Shown here: piece after piece, positions 47,180-57,468 of the stretch
How positions within the stretch are numbered: the first letter of the stretch is position 1
Layout of the letters: each line of letters starts with the position of its first letter
Source: Diplonema japonicum
Taxonomy: Eukaryota; Euglenozoa; Diplonemea; Diplonemida; Diplonemidae
Length of the DNA stretch: 64,000 nt
Assembly (NCBI GenBank): GCA_964019335.1
Contig: OZ025738.1
Location: forward strand, 1 to 64,000
Reading direction: 5' to 3'
Notes under the pieces: model-generated
The model's database searches: none
What the model was told of the DNA's origin: nothing
The model's input: only the letters and a program-made list of their open reading frames with translations
Translations under genes and position numbers: made by a program

Positions 47180-48877
47180 TCAATGCCCAGCATACGGGAT
47201 GGTAACAATTGCAGCAGACATGGGCGGGACGACAGCCTGGTAGCAACCGCTATCAATGGGTACGGGTTCAGTGGTGCGATTTCCCTTGATGACACCATTG
47301 GTGGTGCCGTCAAAGGTCTGCCCGCCATAGGAGAGGCCCTGGCCGTAGGTGGAGTGAGGGGACGGCGCAGAGATACGGAACAAGGTAGCGGGGCTGCTCG
47401 TGCCGACACCGCAGATGCGGACAGTCTGAGGAGTAACCACCTTGTCGTACTTGCTGACGAGCAGCACCCTGTAGGCCATCGCCTTCGCATCCTTCACGGC
47501 GTGCACATCGATATTATAATCGTCGTCAGGGTACATGACACACGGTGCAGTGCCTGCAGCACACGACTTCCCAGCCTGTCTGATCGAACCTGTGCAGCAG
47601 TTCGCTGCGCCACCAGGCTCGTTGTTACAGTTCTGCCCACCGCACACCCCACACATCTTGGCACAGCACACGCCGCTGCTCATGACCCCATCCGTGCATG
47701 TAACATCCGCAGTACGCGGGGCCACCCCCACGTCCACCCATTGCGCCTCATTGGCAGTGAACTCCGCAAACCCAAGCAGACCATAATACAGAGGCCGTAT
47801 CTCCATGCTGGTGTTCTGAACGGCAACAGGCGTGTACTGCCCAGTGGGGCCGCCGTGAAAGTTCATCCCCTTCGGCCCGCTGCCTACCTTCGCCAGCGAC
47901 GAGAGATAGTCCAGCACCCACAGGGTCGACATGAAGGTGTTGGAAACGTTAGGAACACCGCCACACGAAGCGGAGTTGCCCTCACCTATCCAGAAAGGAA
48001 TCGACAGGGCGCTTAGCTGCTGTACCTGAGTCACGAAGCTTGCCTTGTGCTCGACGTGGGTGAAGACACCGCCAGCCTGCGCGTGGCCCAGAATGGTTTG
48101 ATTAGAATCCTTCTTGCAGTAAGAAATCGGGTAGTTGTGGTACGACATAGAACGGAAGACATCCTGGTACTGGTCGAGATAGCCCTGCAAGCCTCCAATG
48201 GTCCATGCGTCCTTCGAGTCGGCAAAAGTGCCGCCACGCACCATCTTGGGTGGCATGCCGGCAGAGCGGAGCGCGGTTGCGAACTGCCCGAACTCAACAC
48301 GGTAGTCGCCAAAGGAGTACGAGGCATTGCGGTGGTGTGAGGTGTTGGAGTGCTTTGCGTAGAGGTCCATCTCGTTACCAATCTCAATGGAGTCGACGAA
48401 CGGCCACAAGGCGTGCTGCGTCAGGGACGCGACATGAGGAACCGCATACTTCTCCGGGTCGGGCGACATCCCAAAATTAACATCCACCACGTACGCCACA
48501 TCAACAGAACGCTGCTTTGCGGTGGTGGCTGCAAAGGTCTTGTATGCCACAATGTCATTCGAAGTGATATTATATTCACACATCGCGCTGCCGCCATTGT
48601 AGCACGACCTATCCGCACTGTTCCCGCCCCATCTGAGAATGGTTGGGGAGGCCGGTCCTGCACCGGACTTGTCTCTTAAGTTCTTCAAGACCTGCGCGTA
48701 CTGACCCATCTCCCCTGACTCGCCTAAGTACTGCAGAACATGATTCACCTCGACGCTGAACCCGACAAAGTTACTTGGAACACTCCCCACGCCCTGCATG
48801 CTCCCTTGAAGGGTCGCTGTGATGGCACCAGACGCTACGTGCACGGCACACAGCATGACAAAGGCTGTGATACGCAT
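47180..48877 (-). CDS. Secreted GH79-like glycoside hydrolase (beta-glucuronidase/heparanase group)
   Basis: 565 residues. Signal peptide MRITAFVMLCAVHVASG. The catalytic (beta/alpha)8 domain shows NFVGFSVEVNHVLQYLGESG, TILRWGGNSADRS, VDSIEIGNEMDLYAKHS (Asn-Glu: the Glu is the probable acid/base) and SIPFWIGEGNSASCGG (Glu: probable nucleophile). These two Glu sites fit clan GH-A and family GH79. A Cys-rich insertion (about 410-460, VCCAKMCGVCGGQNCNNEPGG) interrupts the C-terminal beta domain; I have not seen this in the family from memory. Several N-glycosylation sequons (NITS, NTSHH, NASYS). Likely acts on glucuronic-acid-containing polysaccharides outside the cell or in food vacuoles. Confidence 0.8.
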   Translation of the reverse strand: MRITAFVMLCAVHVASGAITATLQGSMQGVGSVPSNFVGFSVEVNHVLQYLGESGEMGQYAQVLKNLRDKSGAGPASPTILRWGGNSADRSCYNGGSAMCEYNITSNDIVAYKTFAATTAKQRSVDVAYVVDVNFGMSPDPEKYAVPHVASLTQHALWPFVDSIEIGNEMDLYAKHSNTSHHRNASYSFGDYRVEFGQFATALRSAGMPPKMVRGGTFADSKDAWTIGGLQGYLDQYQDVFRSMSYHNYPISYCKKDSNQTILGHAQAGGVFTHVEHKASFVTQVQQLSALSIPFWIGEGNSASCGGVPNVSNTFMSTLWVLDYLSSLAKVGSGPKGMNFHGGPTGQYTPVAVQNTSMEIRPLYYGLLGFAEFTANEAQWVDVGVAPRTADVTCTDGVMSSGVCCAKMCGVCGGQNCNNEPGGAANCCTGSIRQAGKSCAAGTAPCVMYPDDDYNIDVHAVKDAKAMAYRVLLVSKYDKVVTPQTVRICGVGTSSPATLFRISAPSPHSTYGQGLSYGGQTFDGTTNGVIKGNRTTEPVPIDSGCYQAVVPPMSAAIVTIPYAGH

Positions 48878-49165
48878 TTTATTCTTTTCCCTCTAGCTAT
48901 ACAGCTATCCCCCTTTTATTCGGTTGTTTGCTCAAGGATCTGAAAGAGCTCATGCTGAACTGTCCAAAGCCTCGGAACTGAGCCGGGAAGAAGGAGGAAG
49001 ACAGGGGAAATAATGAAACAAGAAAAATAGAAAAAACAAAAAACTAGTTTAACGAGAGGTATTCTTACCTAAATAAAATAACCCATCACGCTGCCAACTA
49101 GCTCTTTTCTTTAGTCTCGTTACAGTTAATACTGTTAAAACATAAAAAAAGAAAACCCTCGTACC

Positions 49166-50271
49166 GTCATTGAGCCGTCGTGTAACCACACGAAGCCAAG
49201 GAATAGGCAAGGATGAAACATACAATGAGCGCCAGCAGCAGCCAGAAGAATATCTCGGGGAAAACCCTTGCTGCTCGATAAGAGGCGTAGTAAGAGAAAG
49301 CTAGAAACAGGAGCACAAAAACTGCTGAAAAGTCGTAGGAAGCCAGATACTCCATCACCACGTGTGTGTAGATAGCAAAGACGATGTAAAAGCACTGTGG
49401 AGCCAGGATCAGAAGAGGCGAACGTGCCAACAGCAACCAGCTGGTGCTGCCGTTTCTTGACACATCGTAGGCATTGCACCCTGATGGTGAAAGTTGCTGC
49501 ACACACAAAAAGAAATCGCCATACACCCGTAGTTATTTGCGTGGGCATCAGCTCCTGCCTCTTCGATGAGATATCGAACGACATTTAGCCAACCTTCACG
49601 TGCCGCATAGTGCAAGGCAGTCGAGCCTATGTATGATCGTCTGGATAAAAGACTGCCCGTCATACCATTTCTGTCCTTCTGCATCACGCCAGCCTTACCC
49701 ACCTCAACTAGGTATCGTACAACATCGATCCTCCCCTCACGAGATGCGTAGTGTAATGGCGTGCTTCCTGTATCTTTTTTAAAGACTTCCGTCGTGGTGG
49801 AGATGGGTTATTACCTTCGCTTCCGCCCGCACCCATCCCGGCGTTCTCCACCTCGAGAACATACCGGACAACATCTAACTGGCCATCCCTCGATGCCACA
49901 TGTAGACCTGTCATTCCTGTAGAAGTACCATTGTGCGTTCTATTGAGGAAAGCCATACCGTCGCTGTTCACTTCCTTCGCATCTTTGAACCCCATCTTGT
50001 GAAGCTTCAACAAGGCAGCCTGCTCCCAGCAGGGTGGTATTACCTCCAGAATGCTCCCGTCCTGGAACGGGTATTCAGATACCAGATTCTCGTCATGAAG
50101 CTCCTCTCCTTCAAATGACAGTGCGAAGGTCCCTAGTTCGAGGTCTGCTGCTTCCGCCACCTTTTGCCTCACGGCTGAGACATCATCACTCCCCGTCACA
50201 TCTATAGATACTGTCTCAGAGGAGGGGAGCTTTATCTGGAGGGCCAGCGGGGTCTGGACCCAAACAGCCAT
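49166..50271 (-). pseudogene. Ubl/ankyrin/multi-helix protein with two frame changes
   Basis: The start MAVWVQTPLALQIKLPSSE at 50271 begins a beta-grasp Ubl domain (VSIDVTGSDDVSAVRQKVAE, ALSFEGEELHDENL, FQDGSILEVIP). The linker AALLKLHKMGFKD is also found in the gene at 61.0 kb. Ankyrin repeats follow: GMTGLHVASRDGQLDVVRYV, then, after a frame change at the A run near 49790, GSTPLHYASREGRIDVVRYL and GSTALHYAAREGWLNVVRYL. A second frame change near 49500 leads to four hydrophobic segments (CFYIVFAIYTHVVMEYL, AVFVLLFLAFSYYASY, FFWLLLALIVCFILAYSL) and a stop at about 49167. If the shifts are errors, this is an intact Ubl-ankyrin-membrane protein; if real, a pseudogene. Confidence 0.6.
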
Positions 50272-50548
50272 CTTATTCTTCTTTTCTTTCTGTTCCCATG
50301 AGGCGCAGTGTGCACCCCCTGTGAAATACAATGCTAACCATCAGGTGAGATACGATGGCATGACACGATGAAAACACCAGCTGCACACAGCTGACGACAA
50401 TACTGGGAAAAAAAAAAGTGTTTTCCTAGGAATCTCCAGCAAAGCAAAAAGAAAAAAAAACAGACTATCACAGCTTGCATGCAAAGACGCAGCTGCAGAT
50501 AAACTAAGAAGAAAGAAAGATGGAAGTGTTGAGAATATCACGGCTCTT

Positions 50549-51259
50549 CTATGCAGCGGCAGAGGAAAGCTCCTCGGCGATGGAGGTGTGGCCGCGGCTG
50601 ATGGAAATATCAAGTGCGGAGCGGCCGCTCGTGTTTAGAAGGTTGGGCGTTGCGCCGTGCTCAAGTAGGAGCGAAACCACCTCGTGATGCCCTTTGAAAG
50701 AAGCGCAGTGCAAAGGGGACTGGCCTTCTAGCACGAAGTCGACGTTGGCAGATGTGTGGGTGATCAGCATCTCGGAGGTTACAAGAAGCCCGCGCGAGGC
50801 AGACGCAACAAGAGACTTATTCGCATTCTCTTGGCTGCAGCAGAGCCCAGCAAGCAGTGCCGCCTCCAAAACCCGACAGCATTGATCGTCAGCGACATCT
50901 GTGGGGTAGAGATATATCGCTTTCGATAACTCCTCGAAGCAAGCGGCTGTGTAGCCGTGCTCCTTTAAGTAGGCGAGCGCAATGTGACTGTCGTTCACAG
51001 TCATCACCACTTCGCTTCCGTCCGCAAAACCGTACCCACCGAGCTCCTTTCCCTTCACAACCTCTTCACCTTCGAACCACAGTCTGAAGCTTCCCATCTC
51101 GTACCCCCCATCGGCGGCAACTCTCTCTAGAAGCGTAGCCGTGTCGACGTTGCCCACATCCACTGCTGTGACCCTGCCGCATAAAAGAACTACATGCAGT
51201 GTAAGATGCATCTTTCTCAGAAACCTGGGAGAAACATTCATAACGGGGGTGCTGGACAT
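50549..51259 (-). CDS. Ubl/ankyrin protein (short)
   Basis: Start MSSTPVMNVSPRF at 51259; the longer in-frame extension to 51541 reads UTR-like hydrophobic sequence. About 236 residues. A beta-grasp Ubl-like domain (LTLHVVLLCGRVTAVDVGNV, FRLWFEGEEVVKGKELGGYG, ADGSEVVMTV) is followed by a helical linker and two ankyrin repeats (GQSPLHCASFKGHHEVVSLL, GRSALDISISRGHTSIAEEL). Same architecture as 49.2-50.3 kb and 61.0 kb, so a local gene family. Function unknown; cytosolic adaptor is a guess. Confidence 0.7.
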   Translation of the reverse strand: MSSTPVMNVSPRFLRKMHLTLHVVLLCGRVTAVDVGNVDTATLLERVAADGGYEMGSFRLWFEGEEVVKGKELGGYGFADGSEVVMTVNDSHIALAYLKEHGYTAACFEELSKAIYLYPTDVADDQCCRVLEAALLAGLCCSQENANKSLVASASRGLLVTSEMLITHTSANVDFVLEGQSPLHCASFKGHHEVVSLLLEHGATPNLLNTSGRSALDISISRGHTSIAEELSSAAA

Positions 51260-51773
51260 GGCTGGAGGACAAACAAAACCAAAAAAGGAAAGGAGGGGAG
51301 GGGGAAGGAAAACAAAAATCAAAATAGTTCCAAGAAAAGTTGTCGCTTGCTTCATGATGTCCCTTCCAGTGGAATGACGTGTGGTCATGTACCACTTGAA
51401 GAAGCTCCTCAAGTGGAACCACGGGTGCAGGTGAGTACTTCGCAACAGGCTGATGCGGCCTCGATCGATCCGACCTTCGTGCCTTCTGCTCTTGTAAAGA
51501 GGGGGGAAAAAAAAAAGACTGAAACCGAGAGAGGAGAACACTAAAAATCAAAGAAATAAAAAGAAAAAAGGGAGAACCGTACAGTGAGCGGGCATGTGGA
51601 AGGGAACGAAACGAACGACATCTCCTCCTTTCCCACCAACGAGAACACGCACACAGCAATCCATTTATTCTCTTCTAAGAACCATAGAAACAAGCAGGCC
51701 GCTGCTTGACTATGCTGAAAAACGGGCCACAAAATGAAAATAAAAAGAAAGTATAAGAAGCTAGATATCAATT

Positions 51774-53174
51774 TCAATTCCTGACACTATCCTGGATAGC
51801 TGCCTGGCTTGTGGTCTGGAAGCTTGTCCCCGGCCCAATAGACCTCTGTGTCCTCCAAGGCTCCTGCATTCGTTTAATCCCACCATTTGCCTTCCTAAGG
51901 TCACCTGCTTCGACCAGTTGGAGTGCTTTCTCCATGTCCATGAGAGACATATCGATGGTGTGGCTGCTCTGCGCGTGCACCGAGATGGACTTGTTGTCGG
52001 CCTTCTTCATCGAGACGAAGCTGATCCCCTCGCTGAGGGCATCCTTCGCACCGCTTACATTGTCCCGGCTCGCCATCTGCGAAGCCTTGGAGAACGACTT
52101 CGAAGTGTAGTTGGTGATCTCAGCAGCCAGGAAGTTCAAGTCCATCTTCGGGGGGTCAGGGAGTCGCTTCACCATGATGGGCCTGACCTCGGTCTCCCAC
52201 TGCTTCTTCGCAGTTGCGTAGTACTTGACCGTGATATCCCCTACAGAGAAGTCTCCGACGGGGGCGGAAGGGAGGTCCACAGCGATGATAAAGGTTCTGC
52301 GCTGCTCCTCGATGATGTCCTTCACGAACAGGGTGAGAGTGCTCTTGTCCGGGGACACTTCCACGTTGTCCCCCGCGAAGTTATCGAGGATGTCAGAGGA
52401 GAAGGTGACACCTGGGCTGAGCTTCACCTCCATTGTGATGTTTAAGGCAACGACCGACAGCAGCGTCGCAATGGCTGTTGCGAAGTCCAGCTCAACCTTT
52501 TGGTCTTTGGCCGTGGCTTCCTCGATTTGGTGGAAGTCCCCATTGCCCGCCTGTGCGATGGTCTGCAGCAGCTCTTCCTTGCCGCAATCGTAGCCGTACT
52601 CAAATGTGCTGATCCCGACCGTTCTGTTGGGGTTGATCTTCGTGATGTGCTGTGCCATCTCCGCCCGGTTTCTGATCCCCTCGTTCGCTGCGCCGTCCGT
52701 GAACAGCCACACTGCGTGGTTCACCTCGCCGCTTGTGGACCCACACGGTACGCCCTTCAGTATCTCCTCCACACCAAGCGTCAGGCCCTCCTCGATGTTT
52801 GTCCTCCCGCTCGGAGTCATGCTGTCGATTGCATCCCTCGCAAGACCCTTCCCATCGTCGTCCATCTTCGTCAAAGGAAGCACAACCTCTGCCTTCTCAT
52901 TGTACATGACAATCCCTAGCCTGTCCCGGCTCCCCAGAACCATGTTGTCAACATTGTTCTCCAGCAGCAGGCGTAGCGACTCCTTCACCGCGTCCATCCT
53001 CCCGGCCTCCTTCATCGAGTGGGACCTGTCGACCACCACAACAAGACTCGCCTCTTGGTTCTGGCCGCCTGCTTCCCTGGACTTCTCACCGGACAATGTG
53101 ACGGCTGCCCTCATCCCGCTGCTGTCGTTTGCGACAGAGCTGAACTCGGTGTGGTGCGAGAGTACAATACCCAT
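51774..53174 (-). CDS. VWA-domain protein
   Basis: The start MGIVLSHHTEFSSVA at 53174 is chosen; the upstream in-frame ATG at 53285 would add a Pro/Tyr-rich leader. A von Willebrand A domain spans about 50-240: VVVVDRSHSM (MIDAS DxSxS; here D-R-S-H-S), RLGIVMYNEKAEVVLPLTKM, MTPSGRTNIEEGLTLGVEEI (MIDAS Thr region) and AVWLFTDGAANEGI (MIDAS Asp). A beta-rich region and a helical C-terminal tail follow (LMDMEKALQLVEAGDLRKAN), similar in layout to bacterial YfbK/ciliate VWA proteins. No signal peptide or helix, so intracellular. About 466 residues. MIDAS residues are complete, suggesting metal-dependent ligand binding. Confidence 0.8.
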   Translation of the reverse strand: MGIVLSHHTEFSSVANDSSGMRAAVTLSGEKSREAGGQNQEASLVVVVDRSHSMKEAGRMDAVKESLRLLLENNVDNMVLGSRDRLGIVMYNEKAEVVLPLTKMDDDGKGLARDAIDSMTPSGRTNIEEGLTLGVEEILKGVPCGSTSGEVNHAVWLFTDGAANEGIRNRAEMAQHITKINPNRTVGISTFEYGYDCGKEELLQTIAQAGNGDFHQIEEATAKDQKVELDFATAIATLLSVVALNITMEVKLSPGVTFSSDILDNFAGDNVEVSPDKSTLTLFVKDIIEEQRRTFIIAVDLPSAPVGDFSVGDITVKYYATAKKQWETEVRPIMVKRLPDPPKMDLNFLAAEITNYTSKSFSKASQMASRDNVSGAKDALSEGISFVSMKKADNKSISVHAQSSHTIDMSLMDMEKALQLVEAGDLRKANGGIKRMQEPWRTQRSIGPGTSFQTTSQAAIQDSVRN

Positions 53175-53285
53175 GTTTGCTTTTCCTTCTATTGCTTGAC
53201 CTGTGCGTGTGTGTGGTGGAAGGTTACGATAAGAAAAGGACACCTCTTCACATATATCCGGTTGGAGGTAGGTAACGGAGTACAC

Positions 53286-54496
53286 TGAGATGCACGGGGC
53301 TCATAGCGGGGTAAAAAGAAAAAAACTCAAAAAAAAAGAACAGAAGTGAAAAAAGAGGCGTGGGGGGTATGGAGGGGGGGAGAGGGGGTGCAACAAGAAA
53401 TAAAAAAAAAGAAAAGAAAGAAAAATAAAAATAACAACGAAAAAATAAAAAAAAAAGGAAAAAAAAGGAAAATATGAAACTCAGGCCGACCTCATTTCCC
53501 CTTCCCTTCCTATTCTTTCTTATCTTTCTTTTTCTTCTTTTTTTTTCTTCTTTCTCTCTTCTTTTTTTACTCTTTTCTCTTTTGGCGCAGCTCAGAGAGC
53601 ATGCTGAACTATCCAAAAGAAAAAAAAGAAATAGAAAGAAAAGTGCGTACGTTTTTAAATATAAAAAAAAAGAGGAAAAAGAAAACACAAAAAAGAAGGA
53701 AAAGAAAAAAAAAACAACAATAATAAGGTGATAAAGGAGGCGGGTTCTGCCATAGTTTCAGAAAATACAAAGGGGGGGGACTAAAAAAAAAAGAAAAATT
53801 AAATATTGGTGCATTTATATTTCTCTTTTTTATTTTCTCATTATTACCTTCCCGTAAAGCATAAGATGGAGAAGATCGGACAAAACATTTCACAATAACA
53901 AAAAAAAGAAAAAGCTATTCTGATGCTCTTGCGGCACCACACACTGTAGATATGTGGTCTTGCTGAAACGTGCGATGTTGGTGTAAAAGAAAATAAGAAA
54001 TCAGTTGTCGCACCTTTCCCTGCAGAGAAAGATCCCGACCGTTTCCCCTCTTTGTACCACACCCCAACAAGGGAGGGAGGAAGGGAGCTTGTAGCCAAGA
54101 AAGGAGGGGGTGAACTAAAAAAAAAAAAAATAAAGAAAAAAAAATAAGGAGCTTGTTTTGTAGTGTATGGTGGCATGATGGATTGAAAGAAAAAAGAAAA
54201 TGGGGAGGGGAAAGGTTAAAAAAACAAAAAACATGAGTAAGACAAAAAAAAGAAAAAAAAAAAGAGAGAAAAAAGAAATCACACAGGGCCCACAAGTAGT
54301 TTCTGTTCATTTTCCTATTTATTTTTTGTTGTTTTCTCCTTTTTCTATTTTTCTATTGTAATTCTTTATCTCCATACATCCCCCCCCCCCCCCCCCCAAC
54401 TTCCAATGAAGGGGGGGAAATCTTTCAACAACCTCTTTAAAAGGGGGAAAAGAGAAAAGGACAGCATATATAAAAGCAACCCCCCCCCCCCCCTTC
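53286..54496. other. Intergenic, extreme homopolymer content, no gene seen
   Basis: Long A-rich and T-rich stretches (53400-53710, 54110-54290) and C runs (54380-54398, 54480-54493). It holds 3' UTR of the reductase and 5' leader of the VWA gene. Confidence 0.6.
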
Positions 54497-56217
54497 CTAC
54501 AAATGCGAGCGAGCGAACTGCCTCGCACCAGAAACAGCATAGTCATCGGGAAGCTGTTTTTTTTTTTCTTCTTCTTTCTTCTTTGTAGTAAGACACATAC
54601 CTCATGACCCTCTTCCTTGATAACGTAGTGCATAAGGCCGTAGCAGTAGCTCTTCAGGTACTTGTGCCAGGAGATGTCGTGGAGGTCCATGTTCCAGTCG
54701 GCCTCTTCTGCAGCGCCGAGCCCTTCCAGCAAGCTCGAGTTCCTGGTGCTCATGTATGACCAGGAGAAGTTCGTGAAGTCCCTGAACTGGTTCACCAGCA
54801 TGTAAGCCCTCTCGGTGGCCTTCTTGAGACGATCGGCGTTCTTCACCGCCTCTGGCCTTGCGGTAGGGAAGGGCAGCCTGGACTGCGCGTAGAACAGGGC
54901 AGCTGGCACCGTGCGCTTCAGATGGAACCTCGACTCGTACTCCGCCCTGTTACGGACGAGGACAACCTTGCACGGCTTGACCTGCTTCTTAGGGGGGTTG
55001 ACCTCCCAGTACGCCCTTACAAACCTCACCACCATGCCCCACGTGACGGGGTTGTCACTGCCGCTTGTGCAGAACTGGTAGACCTGCATAGGCCTCTGTG
55101 TTCTGTCGGTCATTGACACAGCGGTGCTGGTGGACCTTGTCTCTACGTCGATCGCCTGCACGCCGGGGATCTGGATCTCCGCCTTCTGAAGGTTTCCTGC
55201 TGTGAGCGGCAGAGCGGCGGAGCCGAACGGTCTCTCCACAGCAGGTGCTACCCTGCCCTCGGGGTTGGCGACAGCGTCCTGCCTCGTCTCCCTCGCAACC
55301 TTCGCCCCTGCCAGCAGCGTTCCCTTCACCACATAATCAACTGGAATAATGTCTGCCAAACAGTTGGGGTTCGCATGGACCTCCTGCACAATGCCGAACC
55401 CGGCAGTGAGGAACAAAGCGCCTGACGCGCTAAGCGTGTCGACCCATCCAGGGAAGGGCTCCTGCAGGGCAGACCCGATGATGGCGGGACGGACGATGGT
55501 GAGGGGCACACTGCCCCTGTAGCTGTTGAGAAGGTGCTCTGACATGGACTTGGTGAGTGTGTAGGTGTTGGGGAAGCCGTACTTCTTGAGGATGGCGGGT
55601 GTGTCCTTCACAAGGTCGTCCTCCTCGTAGTTGAGGATGTTCTTGGTCATGACCTCCGCATCGAAGCCGAGGGGGTACAGCATCTCATCAACAGGCTGGT
55701 CGCCATTCAGGCGGTAGTTAACGTAGCATGTTGACATGTGCACGAAAGAGTCAAAGTTCCCTCGCTGGTGGCACTTCCTGGCAAGCGCGAGAACCTGCAT
55801 AGAGCCCAGGACGTTAAGGCGAGTCGACATGTTCAGCTTCTCATTAAAGTCAATGGTAGCAGCAAGGTGGAGAATCATTGTGCAGTTCTTGACAAGCATG
55901 CTGTAGGTGCTCTCGGTCATCCCCAGGTTGTCCTCGGTGAGGGACCCCTCAACAGCTACAATCTTGTTCTTGCACATCGACTTGAATCCTTCGGCGCCGT
56001 ACTTCTCCTTTACCCTGTCCATAACCTTGCTGTCGAACAGTTCCTTCTGGAGCCTGTCGAAAGGGTGGACATCCTTCTTCGGTCTGATGAGAAGGTACAG
56101 CTTCTCCACCCCAGGCAGGCTTCTTAAGATCTTCTCTACCAGCACCTTGCCCACGAAACCCGTGCTTCCTGTGATCAGGATGTGCTGACCTTTGTACAAA
56201 TCCTCCATTGTGGCCAT
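54497..56217 (-). CDS. Fatty acyl-CoA reductase with possible C-terminal PTS1 (one 47-nt intron)
   Basis: Exon 1 (56217-54601) encodes ILITGSTGFVGKVLVEKIL (NADPH-binding TGxTGFxG), LYLLIRPKK, ATIDFNEKLNMSTRLNVLGS, STCYVNY, YTLTKSMSEHLL (YxxxK catalytic pair) and TIVRPAIIGSALQEPFPGW, all typical of the FAR family (acyl-CoA to fatty alcohol). The FAR_C region follows (PAALFYAQSRLPFPTARPEA, WNMDLHDISWHKYLKSY). The donor GAG|GTATGT at 54600 and the acceptor AACAG at 54554 define a 47-nt intron. Exon 2 (54553-54497) adds LPDDYAVSGARQFARSHL and a stop. The end Ser-His-Leu is a PTS1-type signal, so peroxisomal/glycosomal import is predicted. About 557 residues, usual for FARs but without the C-terminal membrane helix. 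Likely feeds wax ester or ether lipid synthesis. Confidence 0.85.
54554..54600 (-). other. 47-nt intron in the fatty acyl-CoA reductase gene
   Basis: Donor GAG|GTATGTGTC, acceptor AAAACAG|CTTCCC. Phase 0. Read-through would give a poly-Lys tail and a run-on into C runs. Confidence 0.75.
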
Positions 56218-56934
56218 CTTTTTCTTGATTTTCTCTCTTTTTTATTGTTCTATTTTGATGGGGGGAGGTGGGGGGGGAAAAAAAAACCTGTGTGTGATGA
56301 TGAATTATTTATAAGAAACCTAAAAAAAAAAAAAAAAGAGGAAAAGGTGGAGGGAGGTAGAAATATATATAATGCATGTAAGAAAAAAAAAACACATGTC
56401 AGGTTTTTGCCAAACGGAAATGAAAAAGAAAAAAAGAAAAAAAAGCACTCAGTTTACATGACGTCATGTGGAAGAACTGCCTTGCCATTTTAATTCTCAT
56501 TTCTCATTTTCATATCCTCGTCTTCGTTATTCTTCATCATCAAAGCAACACCCCACGGGTAGGGCTTGTAAGGAGAAAAGAAAATGAAAAAGAAAGCCCC
56601 CCTCGGCACACCACGAATCGTGAGGTGCCGAAGTTGGGCTTTTTCCTTTTTCTTTTCTTTCCCCCTTTGCTTTTTAAAAAAAATGAATAGAATCTGGAAG
56701 TATAAAAAAAAAAGAAAAAGATTGAAGCGAAAGTCTTTCAGCTAGGAGAAGAAAAATGGGGAAAGCCTTTTTAATTTCGTAGCAGGCTCCCTGTAAGCTC
56801 GCGCCTGACCCGGCGAGAAAAATGGTAGAAAAAAAAAGGGGGGAAAAAAAAATAAGAAGCGGAAATAGGTAAGTAAAAAAAAAAACTTTTTTTATCGCGC
56901 TTCACTTTACTTAGGTAGGACAACCTCTTAACAC

Positions 56935-57468
56935 TTATACCTGATCTGCCTCAACCGGGGGGCAAACGGGAACCTCTTTCACAGGAGCCTCGCCAGCGTA
57001 ACCGGGCTGGACCTGAGCAGGCTGTGGCTGCTGCTCTTGCTCGTGAACGACGCTGGGGCGGCAGCAACAGAAGCCGGGGGTCATGGAGTGGTGGGAGGCC
57101 TCTCTGTGGACCTGGCAGAGGACACAAGACGAGCACCAGAATGAGGCACAGCAGTCGCACACCACGGTACCCTCGATCCCGTACTTCTTCCTCGCCTTGT
57201 CACGCACTGCCCATGCGAACACGAACAAGGGGAGGCTCCCTATGATGGAGCCGTAGGACAGCAGGCCGCAGAGCACCATCCCACAGGACACAGGGATGTT
57301 CTTGGTGGAGGCATGGTCCTGGCACACCGCCTCGTAGTAGTTCCCTGTCATGCAGTACCCGCACCAGAATGTGTCACAGCAGAGCCCCATGTCCTGGAAG
57401 CACCCGCACAGGTCTGCCTCCCAAGTCTTGCCCATCGTGGCGGCAGGGGTTTCAGGTGTGGTAGACAT
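56935..57468 (-). CDS. PLAC8-family Cys-rich protein 1
   Basis: 177 residues. The PLAC8 domain (about 15-125) has LCGCFQDMGLCCDTFWCGYC, YYEAVCQDH, a hydrophobic middle (VLCGLLSYGSIIGSLPLFVF) and CDCCASFWCSSCVLCQVHRE, the CCxxxxCxxCxxCQxxRE signature. C-terminal Pro/Gln-rich tail (QEQQPQPAQVQPGYAGEAPV). Relatives in plants and animals affect cell size, metal resistance or calcium transport at membranes. A strong trans-splice acceptor (T14, then TTTTTCACAG at 57516) precedes an A-rich leader. One of three tandem copies. Confidence 0.85.
   Translation of the reverse strand: MSTTPETPAATMGKTWEADLCGCFQDMGLCCDTFWCGYCMTGNYYEAVCQDHASTKNIPVSCGMVLCGLLSYGSIIGSLPLFVFAWAVRDKARKKYGIEGTVVCDCCASFWCSSCVLCQVHREASHHSMTPGFCCCRPSVVHEQEQQPQPAQVQPGYAGEAPVKEVPVCPPVEADQV

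Noticed and set aside
51260-51541. N-terminal extension of the short Ubl/ankyrin gene
   Set aside because: Phe/Pro-rich UTR-like translation; paralogs start at the Ubl domain.
53175-53285. Upstream start of the VWA gene
   Set aside because: The extra residues look like leader sequence; MGIVLSHH has a better context and directly precedes the conserved region.
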